From Paenibacillus polygoni (GTDB lineage: Bacteria; Bacillota; Bacilli; Paenibacillales; Paenibacillaceae), in contig NZ_CP127162.1 of the NCBI RefSeq assembly GCF_030263935.1, forward strand, positions 2,799,501-2,863,500: a stretch of DNA of 64,000 nt, in the 5' to 3' direction. Below the pieces are notes generated by a model, which had not been told where the DNA came from, ran no database searches, and was given only the letters and a program-made list of their open reading frames with translations. A program made the position numbers and the translations under genes. Positions 44,371 through 53,764 of this stretch are shown one piece after another. Each line of letters opens with the position of its first letter. The first letter of the stretch is position 1.

Positions 44371-45624
44371 ATGCAAACAAAACTGAATCGATGGACGATT
44401 TTGTGGGCTTCTACCCTCATTAATTTATGTGTAGGTGCGGTGTACGCCTTCAGTATATTTGCCTTGCCATTATCTGAAAAATTCAATGCTTCGATGGGAG
44501 ATATTATGATGGCATTTACCATTAATGCTGCCATCTCTCCTGTCCCAATGATTCTCGGCGGTAAATTAGTGGATAAAGGCGGAGCGAAGAAAGCGATCTT
44601 TATCGGTGGTACGATGTTTGGTCTTGGGTTCCTACTATCCGGACTAGCAACCGCTCCATGGATGCTTTATATCACATATGGTTTAATCGCTGGTATAGGA
44701 CAAGGGATTGTTTATGCTTCAACGATTGGTAACAATGCGAAGCTCTTCCCGGATAAACGCGGACTTGCAGCTGGTATCGTAACGGCTGGTTACGGCGGCG
44801 GTACGGTAATTATCTCCCCTATTGCGAATGCTCTAATCAGCAGCAGCGGTGTTAATATGGCGATGGTTACTCTGGGTATTGCCTTCCTCATTATTATTCT
44901 AGGCTGCGGCTTCTTGGTTAAGCCAGCACCAGCAGGGTACATTCCGGAAGGTTGGATTCCCCCAGTCACTTCAAGTGCAAAAAGCAGCGTGAACCTCAAC
45001 TGGAAGGAAATGATCAAAACTCCATTATTCTATGTCATTGCATCTATGTTCTTGATCGGTGCACTGTCCGGGATGATGGTAACCTCCAATGCTTCTGTAA
45101 TTGGTCAAACGATGTTTGGTTTAACTCCGGCAGTAGCTGCACTTTATGTTAGTTTGTACAGTCTAAGCAATTGCCTCGGCCGTGTATTCTGGGGTGCTGT
45201 TTCCGATAAAATCGGTAGATTTAAATGCCTTATGATGATCTATCTTGTAATTTCAGTCATGATGTTTATTATTGCACAGTCTTCTACCGTTACTGGCTTT
45301 GTCATTGCTATTGTGGGTATCGGACTTTGCTTCGGTGGAACCATGGGTATCTTCCCTTCCATTGTAGGAGAAAAGTTCGGTATGAAATATTATGGTGTGA
45401 ACTACGGTGTTGTCTTCATCGGATACTCTGGAGCTGCATTCTTTGGACCAAGAATTGCTTCTAGCGTAGCTGCAGCGAATGATGGAAATTTCACAAACGC
45501 ATTTTACATCGCACTCGTTATTTCTCTAGTTGGTCTACTGTTAACATTCGTCTATAACGCAATGGATAAAAAGAATAAACAAAATTCAACATCCAAACAG
45601 ATGTCAATGGAAGCAGCAGAATAA
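44371..45624 (+). CDS. MFS transporter, oxalate/formate antiporter (OFA) family
   Basis: A 417-residue permease with about 12 hydrophobic segments. It begins KLNRWTILWASTLINLCVGAVYAFS, the usual OFA opening, and carries GGKLVDKGGAKKAIFIGG and ISDKIGR-like VSDKIGRFKCLM in the two halves, plus GYGGGTVIISPIANALI in the fifth helix. Family members exchange or import small carboxylates such as oxalate, formate, lactate or pyruvate. It starts 26 bases after the CoA-transferase, with AAAGGG ahead, and is probably the import step for that enzyme's substrate. Confidence 0.85.
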   Translation: MQTKLNRWTILWASTLINLCVGAVYAFSIFALPLSEKFNASMGDIMMAFTINAAISPVPMILGGKLVDKGGAKKAIFIGGTMFGLGFLLSGLATAPWMLYITYGLIAGIGQGIVYASTIGNNAKLFPDKRGLAAGIVTAGYGGGTVIISPIANALISSSGVNMAMVTLGIAFLIIILGCGFLVKPAPAGYIPEGWIPPVTSSAKSSVNLNWKEMIKTPLFYVIASMFLIGALSGMMVTSNASVIGQTMFGLTPAVAALYVSLYSLSNCLGRVFWGAVSDKIGRFKCLMMIYLVISVMMFIIAQSSTVTGFVIAIVGIGLCFGGTMGIFPSIVGEKFGMKYYGVNYGVVFIGYSGAAFFGPRIASSVAAANDGNFTNAFYIALVISLVGLLLTFVYNAMDKKNKQNSTSKQMSMEAAE

Positions 45625-45691
45625 CAAATAAATAAATAATGAATCAAAAAAGAATTAAAAAATACTTCATTATCTTTAGGAGGAATTACAC

Positions 45692-46654
45692 ATGTCTATT
45701 ACTAAACTTCTAGGAATTAAATACCCGATCTTCCAAGGTGCTATGGCGCAAATCGCTCTTGCTCCTCTTGCAGGCGCTGTATCTAATGCAGGCGGGCTAG
45801 GTATTATCGGTTCTGGCGGATTATCCGCTGATCGTCTTCGTGAAGAAATTCGTAAAACTCGTGAAATTACAGATAAACCATTTGCCGTAAACCTAATGCT
45901 CATGATGCACAACATCCCTGAACTTATTCAAGTCGTGATTGAAGAAGGTGTTAAAATTGTAACGACTGGTGCGGGAACTCCGGCTCCATACATGCAAACC
46001 TTTAAAGAAAACAATATTATTGTTATTCCTGTAGTCCCTTCCGTAAAAATTGCTAAAAAAATGGAAGCTTTGGGAGTTGACGCTGTCGTTGCTGAGGGAA
46101 CAGAAGCTGGCGGACATGTAGGCGAAACGACTACAATGGCTCTTCTTCCTCAGATTGTGAGCGCTGTGTCTATTCCTGTAATCGGTGCTGGCGGTATTGC
46201 TGACGGCCGCGGTGTTGCAGCTGCCTTTGCTTTAGGTGCTCAAGGTGTTCAAGTAGGTACTCGTTTCTTAACAACTGTAGAATGCCCAACTCACGAGAAC
46301 TTTAAAAAAGCAGTACTCGAAGCTACAGATACAAGTACAACCGTAACAGGCCGCAGTATTGGTGGTCCGGTTCGCAGTATTAAGAATAGTATGATTGCGA
46401 AATACCTGGAACTTGAAGATGCAAAAGCAAGCCGAGATGAATTAGAAAAATTGTCTCTTGGCTCCTTGCGTAGAGCTGTTTTTGAAGGAGATACAGATAA
46501 TGGTTCTGTCATGGCTGGTCAGATTTGCGGATTGTGCAACGAAATCACAACAGTAGAGGAAATGATTACTTCCATGTTTGCAGAAGCAGAGCAAGTATTT
46601 GAAAAGCTTGGAAAAGTTAAATTCCAAGAGGCACGCGAGTTAACATTCGCTTAA
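45692..46654 (+). CDS. FMN-dependent nitronate monooxygenase / FabK-like enoyl reductase
   Basis: A 320-residue TIM-barrel flavoprotein. It begins LLGIKYPIFQGAMAQIA, with AVSNAGGLGIIGSGG, the FMN-site AEGTEAGGHVG, PVIGAGGIADGRGVAAAFALGAQGVQVGTRF and a C-terminal LSLGSLRRAVFEGD block. Length and these motifs fit both the 2-nitropropane dioxygenase (nitronate monooxygenase) and FabK (enoyl-ACP reductase II) branches. In the FabK branch it could reduce an enoyl thioester; beside a CoA-transferase this is an appealing idea. Start follows TTTAGGAGGAATTACAC. Last gene of the operon, with a strong terminator. Confidence 0.82.
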   Translation: MSITKLLGIKYPIFQGAMAQIALAPLAGAVSNAGGLGIIGSGGLSADRLREEIRKTREITDKPFAVNLMLMMHNIPELIQVVIEEGVKIVTTGAGTPAPYMQTFKENNIIVIPVVPSVKIAKKMEALGVDAVVAEGTEAGGHVGETTTMALLPQIVSAVSIPVIGAGGIADGRGVAAAFALGAQGVQVGTRFLTTVECPTHENFKKAVLEATDTSTTVTGRSIGGPVRSIKNSMIAKYLELEDAKASRDELEKLSLGSLRRAVFEGDTDNGSVMAGQICGLCNEITTVEEMITSMFAEAEQVFEKLGKVKFQEARELTFA

Positions 46655-46667
46655 TATCACACTTACG

Positions 46668-46700
46668 CCTGGATATTCATCCTGAATGTCCAGGTTTTTT
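46668..46700 (+). terminator. Intrinsic terminator of the CoA-transferase operon
   Basis: CCTGGATATTCA-TCC-TGAATGTCCAGG then TTTTTT, 14 bases after the stop codon. Confidence 0.9.
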
Positions 46701-46813
46701 CTATGTTACGACCCTTAAATATCATTTGTTTAAAATAGTCTAAACTCCCCATAATAATGAAGTACTTCTTAATCAAGAAATAAAGTTGGTTTGCTGATAA
46801 AGGAATGACACTT

Positions 46814-48184
46814 ATGACAAACACAGAGTTTTTGGGAAAATCGCATGGGCAGAATGATCAGAATGAATCTCCCTCTACCCTTTTCGTAACAGATCGTTAT
46901 GGGAATATTCTAATTTCTAATGAATTTACAGCAATTACACTTGGAATACCGCTGGAAGAGATTTTAAGATCTAACGTCATGGATCTTGTGAGTGCGGGAT
47001 ACTACGATTATTCGATTACGATGGAAGCAATTAAAACCAAAAAAAGAGTGACGAAAAAAATCAATACAAACCGAGGGTTTAGTATTCTATCTACTTCCAT
47101 TCCGATCCTTGAGCCAGATGGAGAAATTCAGCTTGTAGTCACAACCTCGAATAAAAGTTCGTTTGAAGAAAGTAAACGAGAAACTCAGGAAAGTGAGGTC
47201 CTTATTAAAGAGTTCGATAAGACGGTATCTCCACCTGATATTGTGGCTGAGAGTATTGCGATGAAACAGATTATTAAAGTATGTGACCAAATCGCTCCTT
47301 TCGACAGCAAGATTCTGATCACGGGTGAATCCGGGACAGGTAAAGAGGTGATCGCTAATTATATATACCAAAAAAGCAATCGTTCCAATGGTCCTTTTGT
47401 CACTTTAAACTGTGCTGCGATTCCGAATTCTTTATTTGAATATGAAATGTTCGGCTATGAAGATGGTGTCTATGACCGTAATTCAAAAGGTAAAATAGGA
47501 CTTATTGAAACAGCTCACCAAGGGATCCTATTTCTCGATGAGCTGTCAGAAATGCCTCTGGATATGCAGACAAAGTTACTTCGGGTCATTGAAACGAACG
47601 AACTTCGAAGAGTCGGTGGTATAGAAAATATTAAGGTGGATTGTCGCTTTATTGCCGCTACAAACTGTGACCTTTGGAAACTCGTGAAGCAAGGTAAGTT
47701 CAGACAAGATCTCTTTTACCGAATTAACGTCATCCCTATTCATATTCCTCCCCTTCGTGATCGGAAATTAGATATCGTGGGTCTCGTTTCTAGGTTTATC
47801 GATGAATTCAATCAAAAATACAACAAACAATTTTTATTAAGTGCAGAAGAATTTCAACATATATTATCGCTTAGTTGGCCGGGAAATGTGCGGGAGTTAC
47901 GTAATTATGTTGAACGATTAATCGTTATCAATAATCTGCCTATAAAAAACATGAATGAAATCGTTTCAGACTGGTTTGCACTCGATCATTTCATTAACAA
48001 CAATCAGACTCAATTTCATTCACTTAAAGATTTCACAACGATCACAGAAGGACGATATATTGAGAAAGTGCTTGACTCCTGCCAGGGAAACATAAGCGAA
48101 GCTGCTCAGAAATTAGATATTCATCGTTCTGTGATCTATCGAAAACTTAAAAAAATGGAAGAGATCTTAAAAGACGAACATTGA
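46814..48184 (+). CDS. NtrC-like AAA+ regulator with PAS domain and no GAFTGA loop
   Basis: A 456-residue regulator. Residues about 20-115 form a PAS sensor (FVTDRYGNILISNEF). The AAA+ domain (about 145-380) has Walker A GESGTGKE, Walker B GILFLDELSEMP and R-finger region RFRQDLFYR-like KFRQDLFYRINVIPI. The C-terminal Fis-type helix-turn-helix is NISEAAQKLDIHRSVIYRKLKKM. The sigma-54 contact loop, normally GAFTGA after FGYE, here reads GVYDRN (about 218-223), so activation of sigma-54 polymerase is doubtful. I chose the ATG at 46814, nine bases after AAAGGA; an ATG at 46805 is too close to it. Probably controls the operon just upstream. Confidence 0.82.
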   Translation: MTNTEFLGKSHGQNDQNESPSTLFVTDRYGNILISNEFTAITLGIPLEEILRSNVMDLVSAGYYDYSITMEAIKTKKRVTKKINTNRGFSILSTSIPILEPDGEIQLVVTTSNKSSFEESKRETQESEVLIKEFDKTVSPPDIVAESIAMKQIIKVCDQIAPFDSKILITGESGTGKEVIANYIYQKSNRSNGPFVTLNCAAIPNSLFEYEMFGYEDGVYDRNSKGKIGLIETAHQGILFLDELSEMPLDMQTKLLRVIETNELRRVGGIENIKVDCRFIAATNCDLWKLVKQGKFRQDLFYRINVIPIHIPPLRDRKLDIVGLVSRFIDEFNQKYNKQFLLSAEEFQHILSLSWPGNVRELRNYVERLIVINNLPIKNMNEIVSDWFALDHFINNNQTQFHSLKDFTTITEGRYIEKVLDSCQGNISEAAQKLDIHRSVIYRKLKKMEEILKDEH

Positions 48185-48189
48185 AAACA

Positions 48190-48238
48190 AAAAGAGATCT
48201 GGATAAAAGTAAGACAATTATCTAGATCTCCTTTTTTT
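48190..48238. terminator. Bidirectional intrinsic terminator
   Basis: AAAAAGAGATCTGGATAA and TTATCTAGATCTCCTTTTTTT pair with one mismatch. It serves both the regulator (plus) and the DadA-like gene (minus). Confidence 0.85.
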
Positions 48239-49373
48239 ATATTTCGTTTCCTTCCATTGCTTTTCGCAAATCATAAGGGTCAATATCTATATCCAGTGGC
48301 ATGCCGAGTGCTAATGCAGCTAACTGACTTCCAATGTAAGGTCCCATCGTTAAACCCGATGAACCAAGTCCATTGGCGGCTAACACGCCCTCCCACTCCG
48401 GAACTGCACCAAACACTGGTAAAAATCCCGGTGTAAAGGGACGAAATCCAACTCTGACCTCTTGAAGTGAGCTAAATGCTAAACCTGGTGCCACTTCCAG
48501 CCCTTTTGTAAGTATTTCATGCATCCCGCCTGCGGTAACCCTTGTATCATAACCTTCAATATCATTTTCGTGAGTTGCTCCAATCACTATTTTTTGATTC
48601 CCGAAGGAAAGCAAATATTGATCTGAAGGCGGCATAACTACAGGCCACTCATCTGTATTCTCACCATCTGGAATTTGCAGATGCATAATTTGTGCTTTTT
48701 GGTAACTAACTTGAAAAGAAATACCTAAAGGTGCCATTAGAGACGCAGCCCAAGCACCTGCACACACGATCACTTTATCAGCTGAAATGTTCTCTTTATT
48801 AACGGTGACCCCTCTTACTCGGTTTGAATGATACTGAAGTACTGCATGCCCATGAATTACAATTGCCCCATTTCGCTCTGCCGAGCGGATCAGTGCATCA
48901 CGCAGCGCCCGTCCGTCAACACGCGCCGCACCGCTGATATGTACAGCATGATAATCTTCTTTTAATAGAGGAAACCGTTCGCGGGTTTCTTGCTCATCAA
49001 GTCTTGTAATATCGCCTATCTCCGGCGCATCTGGTCTGCGTTTATGTGCTCTTTCCTCTATTTTCGCAACTTTCTCTACATCGGTATGGATACTAAGAGC
49101 ACCCACTCTTGCATATCCAGTTTCAGTTTCCCCTTCAGCTTCAAGTTCCTGAATCAGCTTAGGATAAAAGCTCGCGCCAGCTTTAGCAAGCTGGTACCAA
49201 TCTTGATTACGCCTTTGTGATAACCAAGGACATATTATCCCGGCAGCAGCATCGGTGGCTTGCCCTTGATCACCGCGGTCTATAATAATAACCTCTGCTC
49301 CTTTTTTCGCCAATTGGTAGGCTGTAGAAGCTCCTAGAATTCCTGAACCTACAACGATGACTTTCTTCTTCAT
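48237..49373 (-). CDS. FAD-dependent amino-acid oxidase/dehydrogenase (DadA/glycine oxidase type)
   Basis: A 378-residue flavoprotein of the DAO family. The N-terminal motif is KVIVVGSGILGASTAYQLAKKGAEV and the C-terminal FAD-binding tail is GLGSSGLTMGPYIGSQLAALALG; VRVGFRPFTPGFLPVFG is the usual substrate-side block. Such enzymes oxidise D-amino acids or glycine to the oxo acid and ammonia. There is no membrane anchor. The start follows GGAAAGGGATGTAATAC. It is a single-gene unit; it lies between the CoA-transferase region and the mannan locus without an obvious link to either. Confidence 0.82.
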   Translation of the reverse strand: MKKKVIVVGSGILGASTAYQLAKKGAEVIIIDRGDQGQATDAAAGIICPWLSQRRNQDWYQLAKAGASFYPKLIQELEAEGETETGYARVGALSIHTDVEKVAKIEERAHKRRPDAPEIGDITRLDEQETRERFPLLKEDYHAVHISGAARVDGRALRDALIRSAERNGAIVIHGHAVLQYHSNRVRGVTVNKENISADKVIVCAGAWAASLMAPLGISFQVSYQKAQIMHLQIPDGENTDEWPVVMPPSDQYLLSFGNQKIVIGATHENDIEGYDTRVTAGGMHEILTKGLEVAPGLAFSSLQEVRVGFRPFTPGFLPVFGAVPEWEGVLAANGLGSSGLTMGPYIGSQLAALALGMPLDIDIDPYDLRKAMEGNEI

Positions 49374-49538
49374 GTATTACATCCCTTTCCTTACAACACT
49401 TACAACCTGTATCAATGATAACAAACCCGCACTTCAAAAAGAAGGCGGGTTTGTTTGTGAAAGGGAAATCTGATCTTAATTTTATAGAACCAACAATACT
49501 ATTCTTATGGAACCTAACGATCAACATTAATAAATCGA

Positions 49539-50516
49539 TTAAAAGATACCGGCTTTAACCGAAGTTTGTTTAATCCCATTTGTACCATGAACCACGGTGT
49601 TCCCCCAGCTCGTAAGACTTCCATTTGGACCTGTTGCCAGATCTAAGTAATTCAATTCTGCACTGTTTCCATGCCAAGACCATGCCAGCCAGCCGATCCC
49701 TTTCTCTTGTCCATACTTCATAATTGCGGTTTCATCCACATCTGCACCTTGATGATATCCACCAAATTCACCAATGATGAGTGGAAGCCCCTTGTTTATC
49801 ACATTCTCCATATTGGACTTTACGGTTGCTGCATCTTTCCCAGCATACTCATACATATGAATGGAGAACACTGTATTTTTCTGAGAGTCTGCTGCAAATA
49901 CGCTTTGTCCATAATCGACTATCGATTGCGGGTACTGACCCCAGCCTGCCGCATCCACGATTAATGTGTTTTTAATGCCCGCATTACGAAGTTTTGGAAT
50001 AGCCTGTTTGTATCCATCAGCCCATCCGCTGCCGTTCCAGCTTCCATACCATTCATTTGCAATGTTAATCATAACTCTGTCTTCTTTTCCGATGAAAGCG
50101 TCCTTTATGCTAATCCAGTAGTTTACTGCCTCATCCAGTGATGCATAATCATCTTTTCCGGTAGCATCATGTACTTCAAGAATAGCGACCATTTTATGCT
50201 GCGATACGAGAGATATTATATTTTTGACGCTGCTTATATCATCTTTCGTGTACTGACTTCCATTGGATAATACAATGCGTACCGTGTTAGCCCCCGTATT
50301 TGCAATCGCTGGAATCGCCGTATTTAGATCCGATTTAAACCATGAATGCGCATAATTAATCCCTCTCATGACAAAAGGTTTTCCTGTAGAGTCGTAGATT
50401 TTCGTTCCGCTTACATAAAATCCTGCAGCTGCTTCCGCTTTTGGCAGGGTCCCTCCAAAGGCAAATACAGTGAGAACAGCCAACATCGAGATTAAACTTT
50501 TTTTCATCCGAAGCAT
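49539..50516 (-). CDS. Secreted endo-beta-1,4-mannanase, GH5
   Basis: A 325-residue enzyme that cuts beta-mannan backbones outside the cell. Residues 1-29 are a signal peptide (RMKKSLISMLAVLTVFAFGG, cleavage after AEAAA). The catalytic domain fills the rest, with no binding module: acid/base Glu in INIANEWYGS (155), nucleophile in LIIGEFGG (250), plus RGINYAHSWF and SIHMYEYA. The pattern matches the GH5_8 bacterial mannanases. Start follows GGGAGGTAGTTAT; an earlier in-frame start lacks one. A cre site lies upstream. It provides oligosaccharides for the ABC importer encoded nearby on the same strand. Confidence 0.92.
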   Translation of the reverse strand: MLRMKKSLISMLAVLTVFAFGGTLPKAEAAAGFYVSGTKIYDSTGKPFVMRGINYAHSWFKSDLNTAIPAIANTGANTVRIVLSNGSQYTKDDISSVKNIISLVSQHKMVAILEVHDATGKDDYASLDEAVNYWISIKDAFIGKEDRVMINIANEWYGSWNGSGWADGYKQAIPKLRNAGIKNTLIVDAAGWGQYPQSIVDYGQSVFAADSQKNTVFSIHMYEYAGKDAATVKSNMENVINKGLPLIIGEFGGYHQGADVDETAIMKYGQEKGIGWLAWSWHGNSAELNYLDLATGPNGSLTSWGNTVVHGTNGIKQTSVKAGIF

Positions 50517-50675
50517 ATAACTACCTCCCATTTTATATTATTTTAATTCTCATCGGATAGATGGAAGTAAAATCGGGTGATGAGTGAACACAGAAATAGA
50601 ATCAACTTATTTTAAGCAGGGAATAAACATTACTTTATCTTAACCTCATCGATTAGGTTACTTGAATTTTATTAA

Positions 50676-50689
50676 AGAAAACGCTTACA
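50676..50689 (-). promoter_or_regulatory. cre site (CcpA) upstream of the GH5 mannanase
   Basis: Minus strand TGTAAGCGTTTTCT, 13 of 14 consensus matches, about 160 bases upstream of the start codon. Confidence 0.65.
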
Positions 50690-50810
50690 GTAAATGGTCA
50701 ATAATGCTTATTTTCGCTCTTTATTTACGTAAGTTATTTCATTCGATTATCCTACAAAAATGATTCCAAAGTCCGTGAACATCCATGTTCTTATACCTGC
50801 CAAAGAAAAT

Positions 50811-50846
50811 AAAAAAAGATGACCCCAGATCATCTCGGAGTCATCT
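50811..50846 (-). terminator. Intrinsic terminator of the mannan uptake operon
   Basis: Minus strand AGATGAC..GAGATGATCT..GTCATCT then TTTTTTT, downstream of the GH113 stop. Confidence 0.8.
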
Positions 50847-50917
50847 GCTATTTCATTTACAAAGGGAATAAGGATAAAGTTTTTACTTACTTAACCATGG
50901 GTGCTGCTGTGCTGGTT

Positions 50918-51862
50918 CTAAAGTTCTTGCTGATAAAACGCTTTGATTACACGTTCAGCAGACTTGCCATATACACTGTAACCATCATCTGTTGCCGCAT
51001 TTTCTTCCTTGTATAATAAACCTGGCCAATCCCATAGTCCTAAGCCTCTTACCCAGGGACGTTTACGTGTATGTTCAATCATCGCCTCATAGTAACGTGC
51101 TTGTTCTTCGATAGACACCCCGCCAGAAAGTTCCCAATCATTCGGAAGGTAAGAAGAACCTTTCCGGCTCGGACAGCCTGCTTCTGCAAAAAAGAAAGGT
51201 TTATCATAAGAAGCAATTTCTTGTTCAATACGATCAAGCTGTCTTTCCCAATCATCAATAGGATAGTATCCGCTGGAAGAAATCACATCGACGGCATCCC
51301 ACCAGCTGACATTAGACTCTTGATACTTGTCTGTGTTATAACTGATCAATCCTGTATATTCATCACGGACGCTAGAGATCAGCTCCCGCCATTCATTAGA
51401 GCGGCGTTCGGTTTGTACCATCTCGCAACCTACAATCAGCATTTCACAGTTCATAGCCTCTGCTAATTTTGCATAATGAAGTTGATATTCCGTGTAACTC
51501 TTAAACCAATCATGCCATTTCGGCTCACAAGGGACATCGAGATCAAAGAAATTAATATGTGCTCGCCAAGTTCCATCACTGCAGTTTACGGTAGGCTTTA
51601 ATATCACTTTCATATGAAGGGAACGAGCATACTGGATCATTCCGATCAGTTCCTCATCCGCTACCATATGATCACCTTTATAATCAACATGAGTAGAATG
51701 AGGAGTATCTTGTAACGCTACAAGCGCAAAGATAGCATAATTGCTGTTCGTTCGTTCTTTCATAAGTCGAAGTGATTCTTTTGCTTCCGATTTGATAAAA
51801 TCACCTTTCTTATTTAACCAACCAAAAGTAAAACCTTTCATATATTCCAGTTCCAACGGCAT
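50918..51862 (-). CDS. Intracellular GH113 beta-mannanase/mannosidase
   Basis: A 314-residue TIM-barrel hydrolase acting on beta-1,4-manno-oligosaccharides. Family features are MKGFTFGWLNKKGDF, ALQDTPHSTHVDY, LKPTVNCSDGTWRAHI, the acid/base Glu in IVGCEMVQTE (147) and the nucleophile in PFFFAEAGCPS (227). There is no signal peptide, so it works on imported sugars. It is the last gene of the minus-strand operon behind the GH130 phosphorylase, 16 bases away, and is followed by a terminator. Start follows AAAGGGATATGATCA. Confidence 0.87.
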   Translation of the reverse strand: MPLELEYMKGFTFGWLNKKGDFIKSEAKESLRLMKERTNSNYAIFALVALQDTPHSTHVDYKGDHMVADEELIGMIQYARSLHMKVILKPTVNCSDGTWRAHINFFDLDVPCEPKWHDWFKSYTEYQLHYAKLAEAMNCEMLIVGCEMVQTERRSNEWRELISSVRDEYTGLISYNTDKYQESNVSWWDAVDVISSSGYYPIDDWERQLDRIEQEIASYDKPFFFAEAGCPSRKGSSYLPNDWELSGGVSIEEQARYYEAMIEHTRKRPWVRGLGLWDWPGLLYKEENAATDDGYSVYGKSAERVIKAFYQQEL

Positions 51863-51878
51863 TGATCATATCCCTTTC

Positions 51879-52901
51879 TTAGATGAGTCCGATCTCATGA
51901 TCGTCTGCTATATCTTCATGCGTATTTTTAATATATTCTACAATTTCATTTACATCAGTATATGCAACACCCACATAGGAATCCGCAGCTCCGTAATAGA
52001 TTGCAATTCTGCCAGTATCCGCATCTTGAAGAGTGGCACAAGGGAAGATGACATTATTAACGAATCCTCTCTCTTCATACCATGTCTCTGGAGTAAGTAC
52101 AAAAGTAGAGGAACGATATTTCACTTTTGAAGGCTCCTCTTTATCAAGGATAACGGCACCCATGCTATATACGAAACCGTTACAAGTACCCGTCACACCA
52201 TGATAGAACATCAGCCAGCCTTCAGAAGTTTCAATAGGTGCTGGTCCGCCGCCAATCTTTACAGATTGCCACCATCCTTGTCCGCCTTTGCTCATGACGT
52301 GACGATGTTTCCCCCAGTATACGAGATCAGGGCTTTCGCTGAGGAAAATATCACCAAAAGGAGTATGTCCGCTGTCACTTGGTCTGGACAGCATTAAGAA
52401 TTTACCATCTTTCTTCTTCGGAAACAGAACTCCGTTACGATTGAAAGGCAAGAATGGATTTTCAAGTCTAGTGAACGTTTTGAAGTCCTCTGTTTTTGCA
52501 AATCCCAAAGCAGCACCGTAAAAATCAATACACCAAATGATATAATAAGTTTCTTCTACTTTTACTACGCGAGGATCATAAGCATAGTTCGGTCGATAAG
52601 GCTGACCATTATCATCTGTGAACACGATCGCTTCTTCTTCAATCTCCCACTTCAAGCCATCTTTACTTTTTCCTAAATGCAAATGAGGACGTCCGTTGAT
52701 TGTCTCGGCACGAAATACACCCATATAACCATCTTCATAAGGCACAACTGCACTGTTAAAAATTCTAGCAATCCCTTTCACCGGATTACGGTCGATAATT
52801 GGGTTAGCTGAATGTCTCCACACGGGTGTTGTAACCCCTTCTGGTCTGTTCTCCCATGGCATATTCGGCAAAGCTTGTCCAATAATATTTACTTTTGACA
52901 T
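51879..52901 (-). CDS. GH130 beta-1,4-manno-oligosaccharide phosphorylase
   Basis: A 340-residue five-bladed propeller enzyme that uses phosphate to release mannose 1-phosphate. GH130 blocks: NPVKGIARIFNSAVVP, RAETINGRPHLHLGKS, YAYDPRVVKVEETYYI, WQSVKIGGGPAPIETSEGW and MFYHGVT. Length and these blocks match subfamily 2, the manno-oligosaccharide phosphorylases, rather than the longer mannosylglucose enzyme at 57449. Cytoplasmic. It lies between the permease genes and GH113 in the import operon, with about 30 bases upstream. Start follows GAGAGGGGAATTTACA. Confidence 0.88.
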   Translation of the reverse strand: MSKVNIIGQALPNMPWENRPEGVTTPVWRHSANPIIDRNPVKGIARIFNSAVVPYEDGYMGVFRAETINGRPHLHLGKSKDGLKWEIEEEAIVFTDDNGQPYRPNYAYDPRVVKVEETYYIIWCIDFYGAALGFAKTEDFKTFTRLENPFLPFNRNGVLFPKKKDGKFLMLSRPSDSGHTPFGDIFLSESPDLVYWGKHRHVMSKGGQGWWQSVKIGGGPAPIETSEGWLMFYHGVTGTCNGFVYSMGAVILDKEEPSKVKYRSSTFVLTPETWYEERGFVNNVIFPCATLQDADTGRIAIYYGAADSYVGVAYTDVNEIVEYIKNTHEDIADDHEIGLI

Positions 52902-52930
52902 TGTAAATTCCCCTCTCCATTATCTGAAAG

Positions 52931-53764
52931 TTATTTAACAGAACCGTTTGTTAGACCATTGTAAATATACTTTTGAAGGCTCATGAATATAATAAGTGTA
53001 GGAATAATTGCTATCATAATGCCCGCACTGATGACTTCCCATTGGGAACCATAAGGACCCTTAAATTTAAACAATGCGGTTGATATCACTTGTAAATCTG
53101 TCTTCGGCATATACAGGAAAGGTGTATAGAAGTCATTATAAATATTTACACCTTTTACAATAATGACAGTGACGATCGCCGGCATAAGTAATGGCAGGAT
53201 AATTCTCCAATAAATTGTAAAGTACGACGCACCATCCAGCATCGCCGACTCATCTAGTGCCTGCGAAATCGTATCTAGGAATTGTAAGAAAATATATACC
53301 GCAATGATATCCGTCCCAAGATACAGAACAATCGCTGCCCATCTTGTATTCATCAGATCAAGGGCATTAATAATCTGGAAAGTGGCGACCTGTGTAGTTA
53401 CACTCGGAATCAGTGTGGCCAGCAGAAAAGCACCCATAAGCAGTTTTTTGCCTCTAAATTTAAACCGGCTAAGGATAAAAGCAATCATAGAACCTGTTAA
53501 GGTTGCACCCACAATCGAGATAATTAAAATGATAAAAGTATTCATAAATCCGATAAGCATATTCCCATCAATAAAAGCAGTTACATAGTTACTTATGTTT
53601 GTAAAGTCTGCCGGTGGTGTAATCGGACTCGTTGTTGCATACTCTTCTTTGGTTTTGAATGAAGCAAAAAACACAACAAGAATCGGTACAATAGCGACAA
53701 GAGAACCCACGATTAGCGATATATATTTAATAGCCGACGCTACTGATTTCTTAAGGGTAAACAT
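52931..53764 (-). CDS. ABC sugar transporter permease, MalG-like
   Basis: A 277-residue inner-membrane permease with six hydrophobic segments. The conserved EAA loop that docks the ATPase reads ESAMLDGASYFTIYWRIILP. It pairs with the permease encoded just upstream, whose stop overlaps this start as TGATG, so the two are co-translated. No ATPase gene is present in the locus, so a shared MsmX-type ATPase encoded elsewhere must power it. Substrate by context is manno-oligosaccharide. Confidence 0.9.
   Translation of the reverse strand: MFTLKKSVASAIKYISLIVGSLVAIVPILVVFFASFKTKEEYATTSPITPPADFTNISNYVTAFIDGNMLIGFMNTFIILIISIVGATLTGSMIAFILSRFKFRGKKLLMGAFLLATLIPSVTTQVATFQIINALDLMNTRWAAIVLYLGTDIIAVYIFLQFLDTISQALDESAMLDGASYFTIYWRIILPLLMPAIVTVIIVKGVNIYNDFYTPFLYMPKTDLQVISTALFKFKGPYGSQWEVISAGIMIAIIPTLIIFMSLQKYIYNGLTNGSVK

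Larger units (their letters stand above)
50517..50917. other. Intergenic region upstream of the GH5 mannanase
   Basis: About 400 bases without a gene. It holds the GH5 cre site and the terminator of the mannan operon. The 5' part is AT-rich and presumably contains the GH5 promoter, but I find no convincing boxes. Confidence 0.5.
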
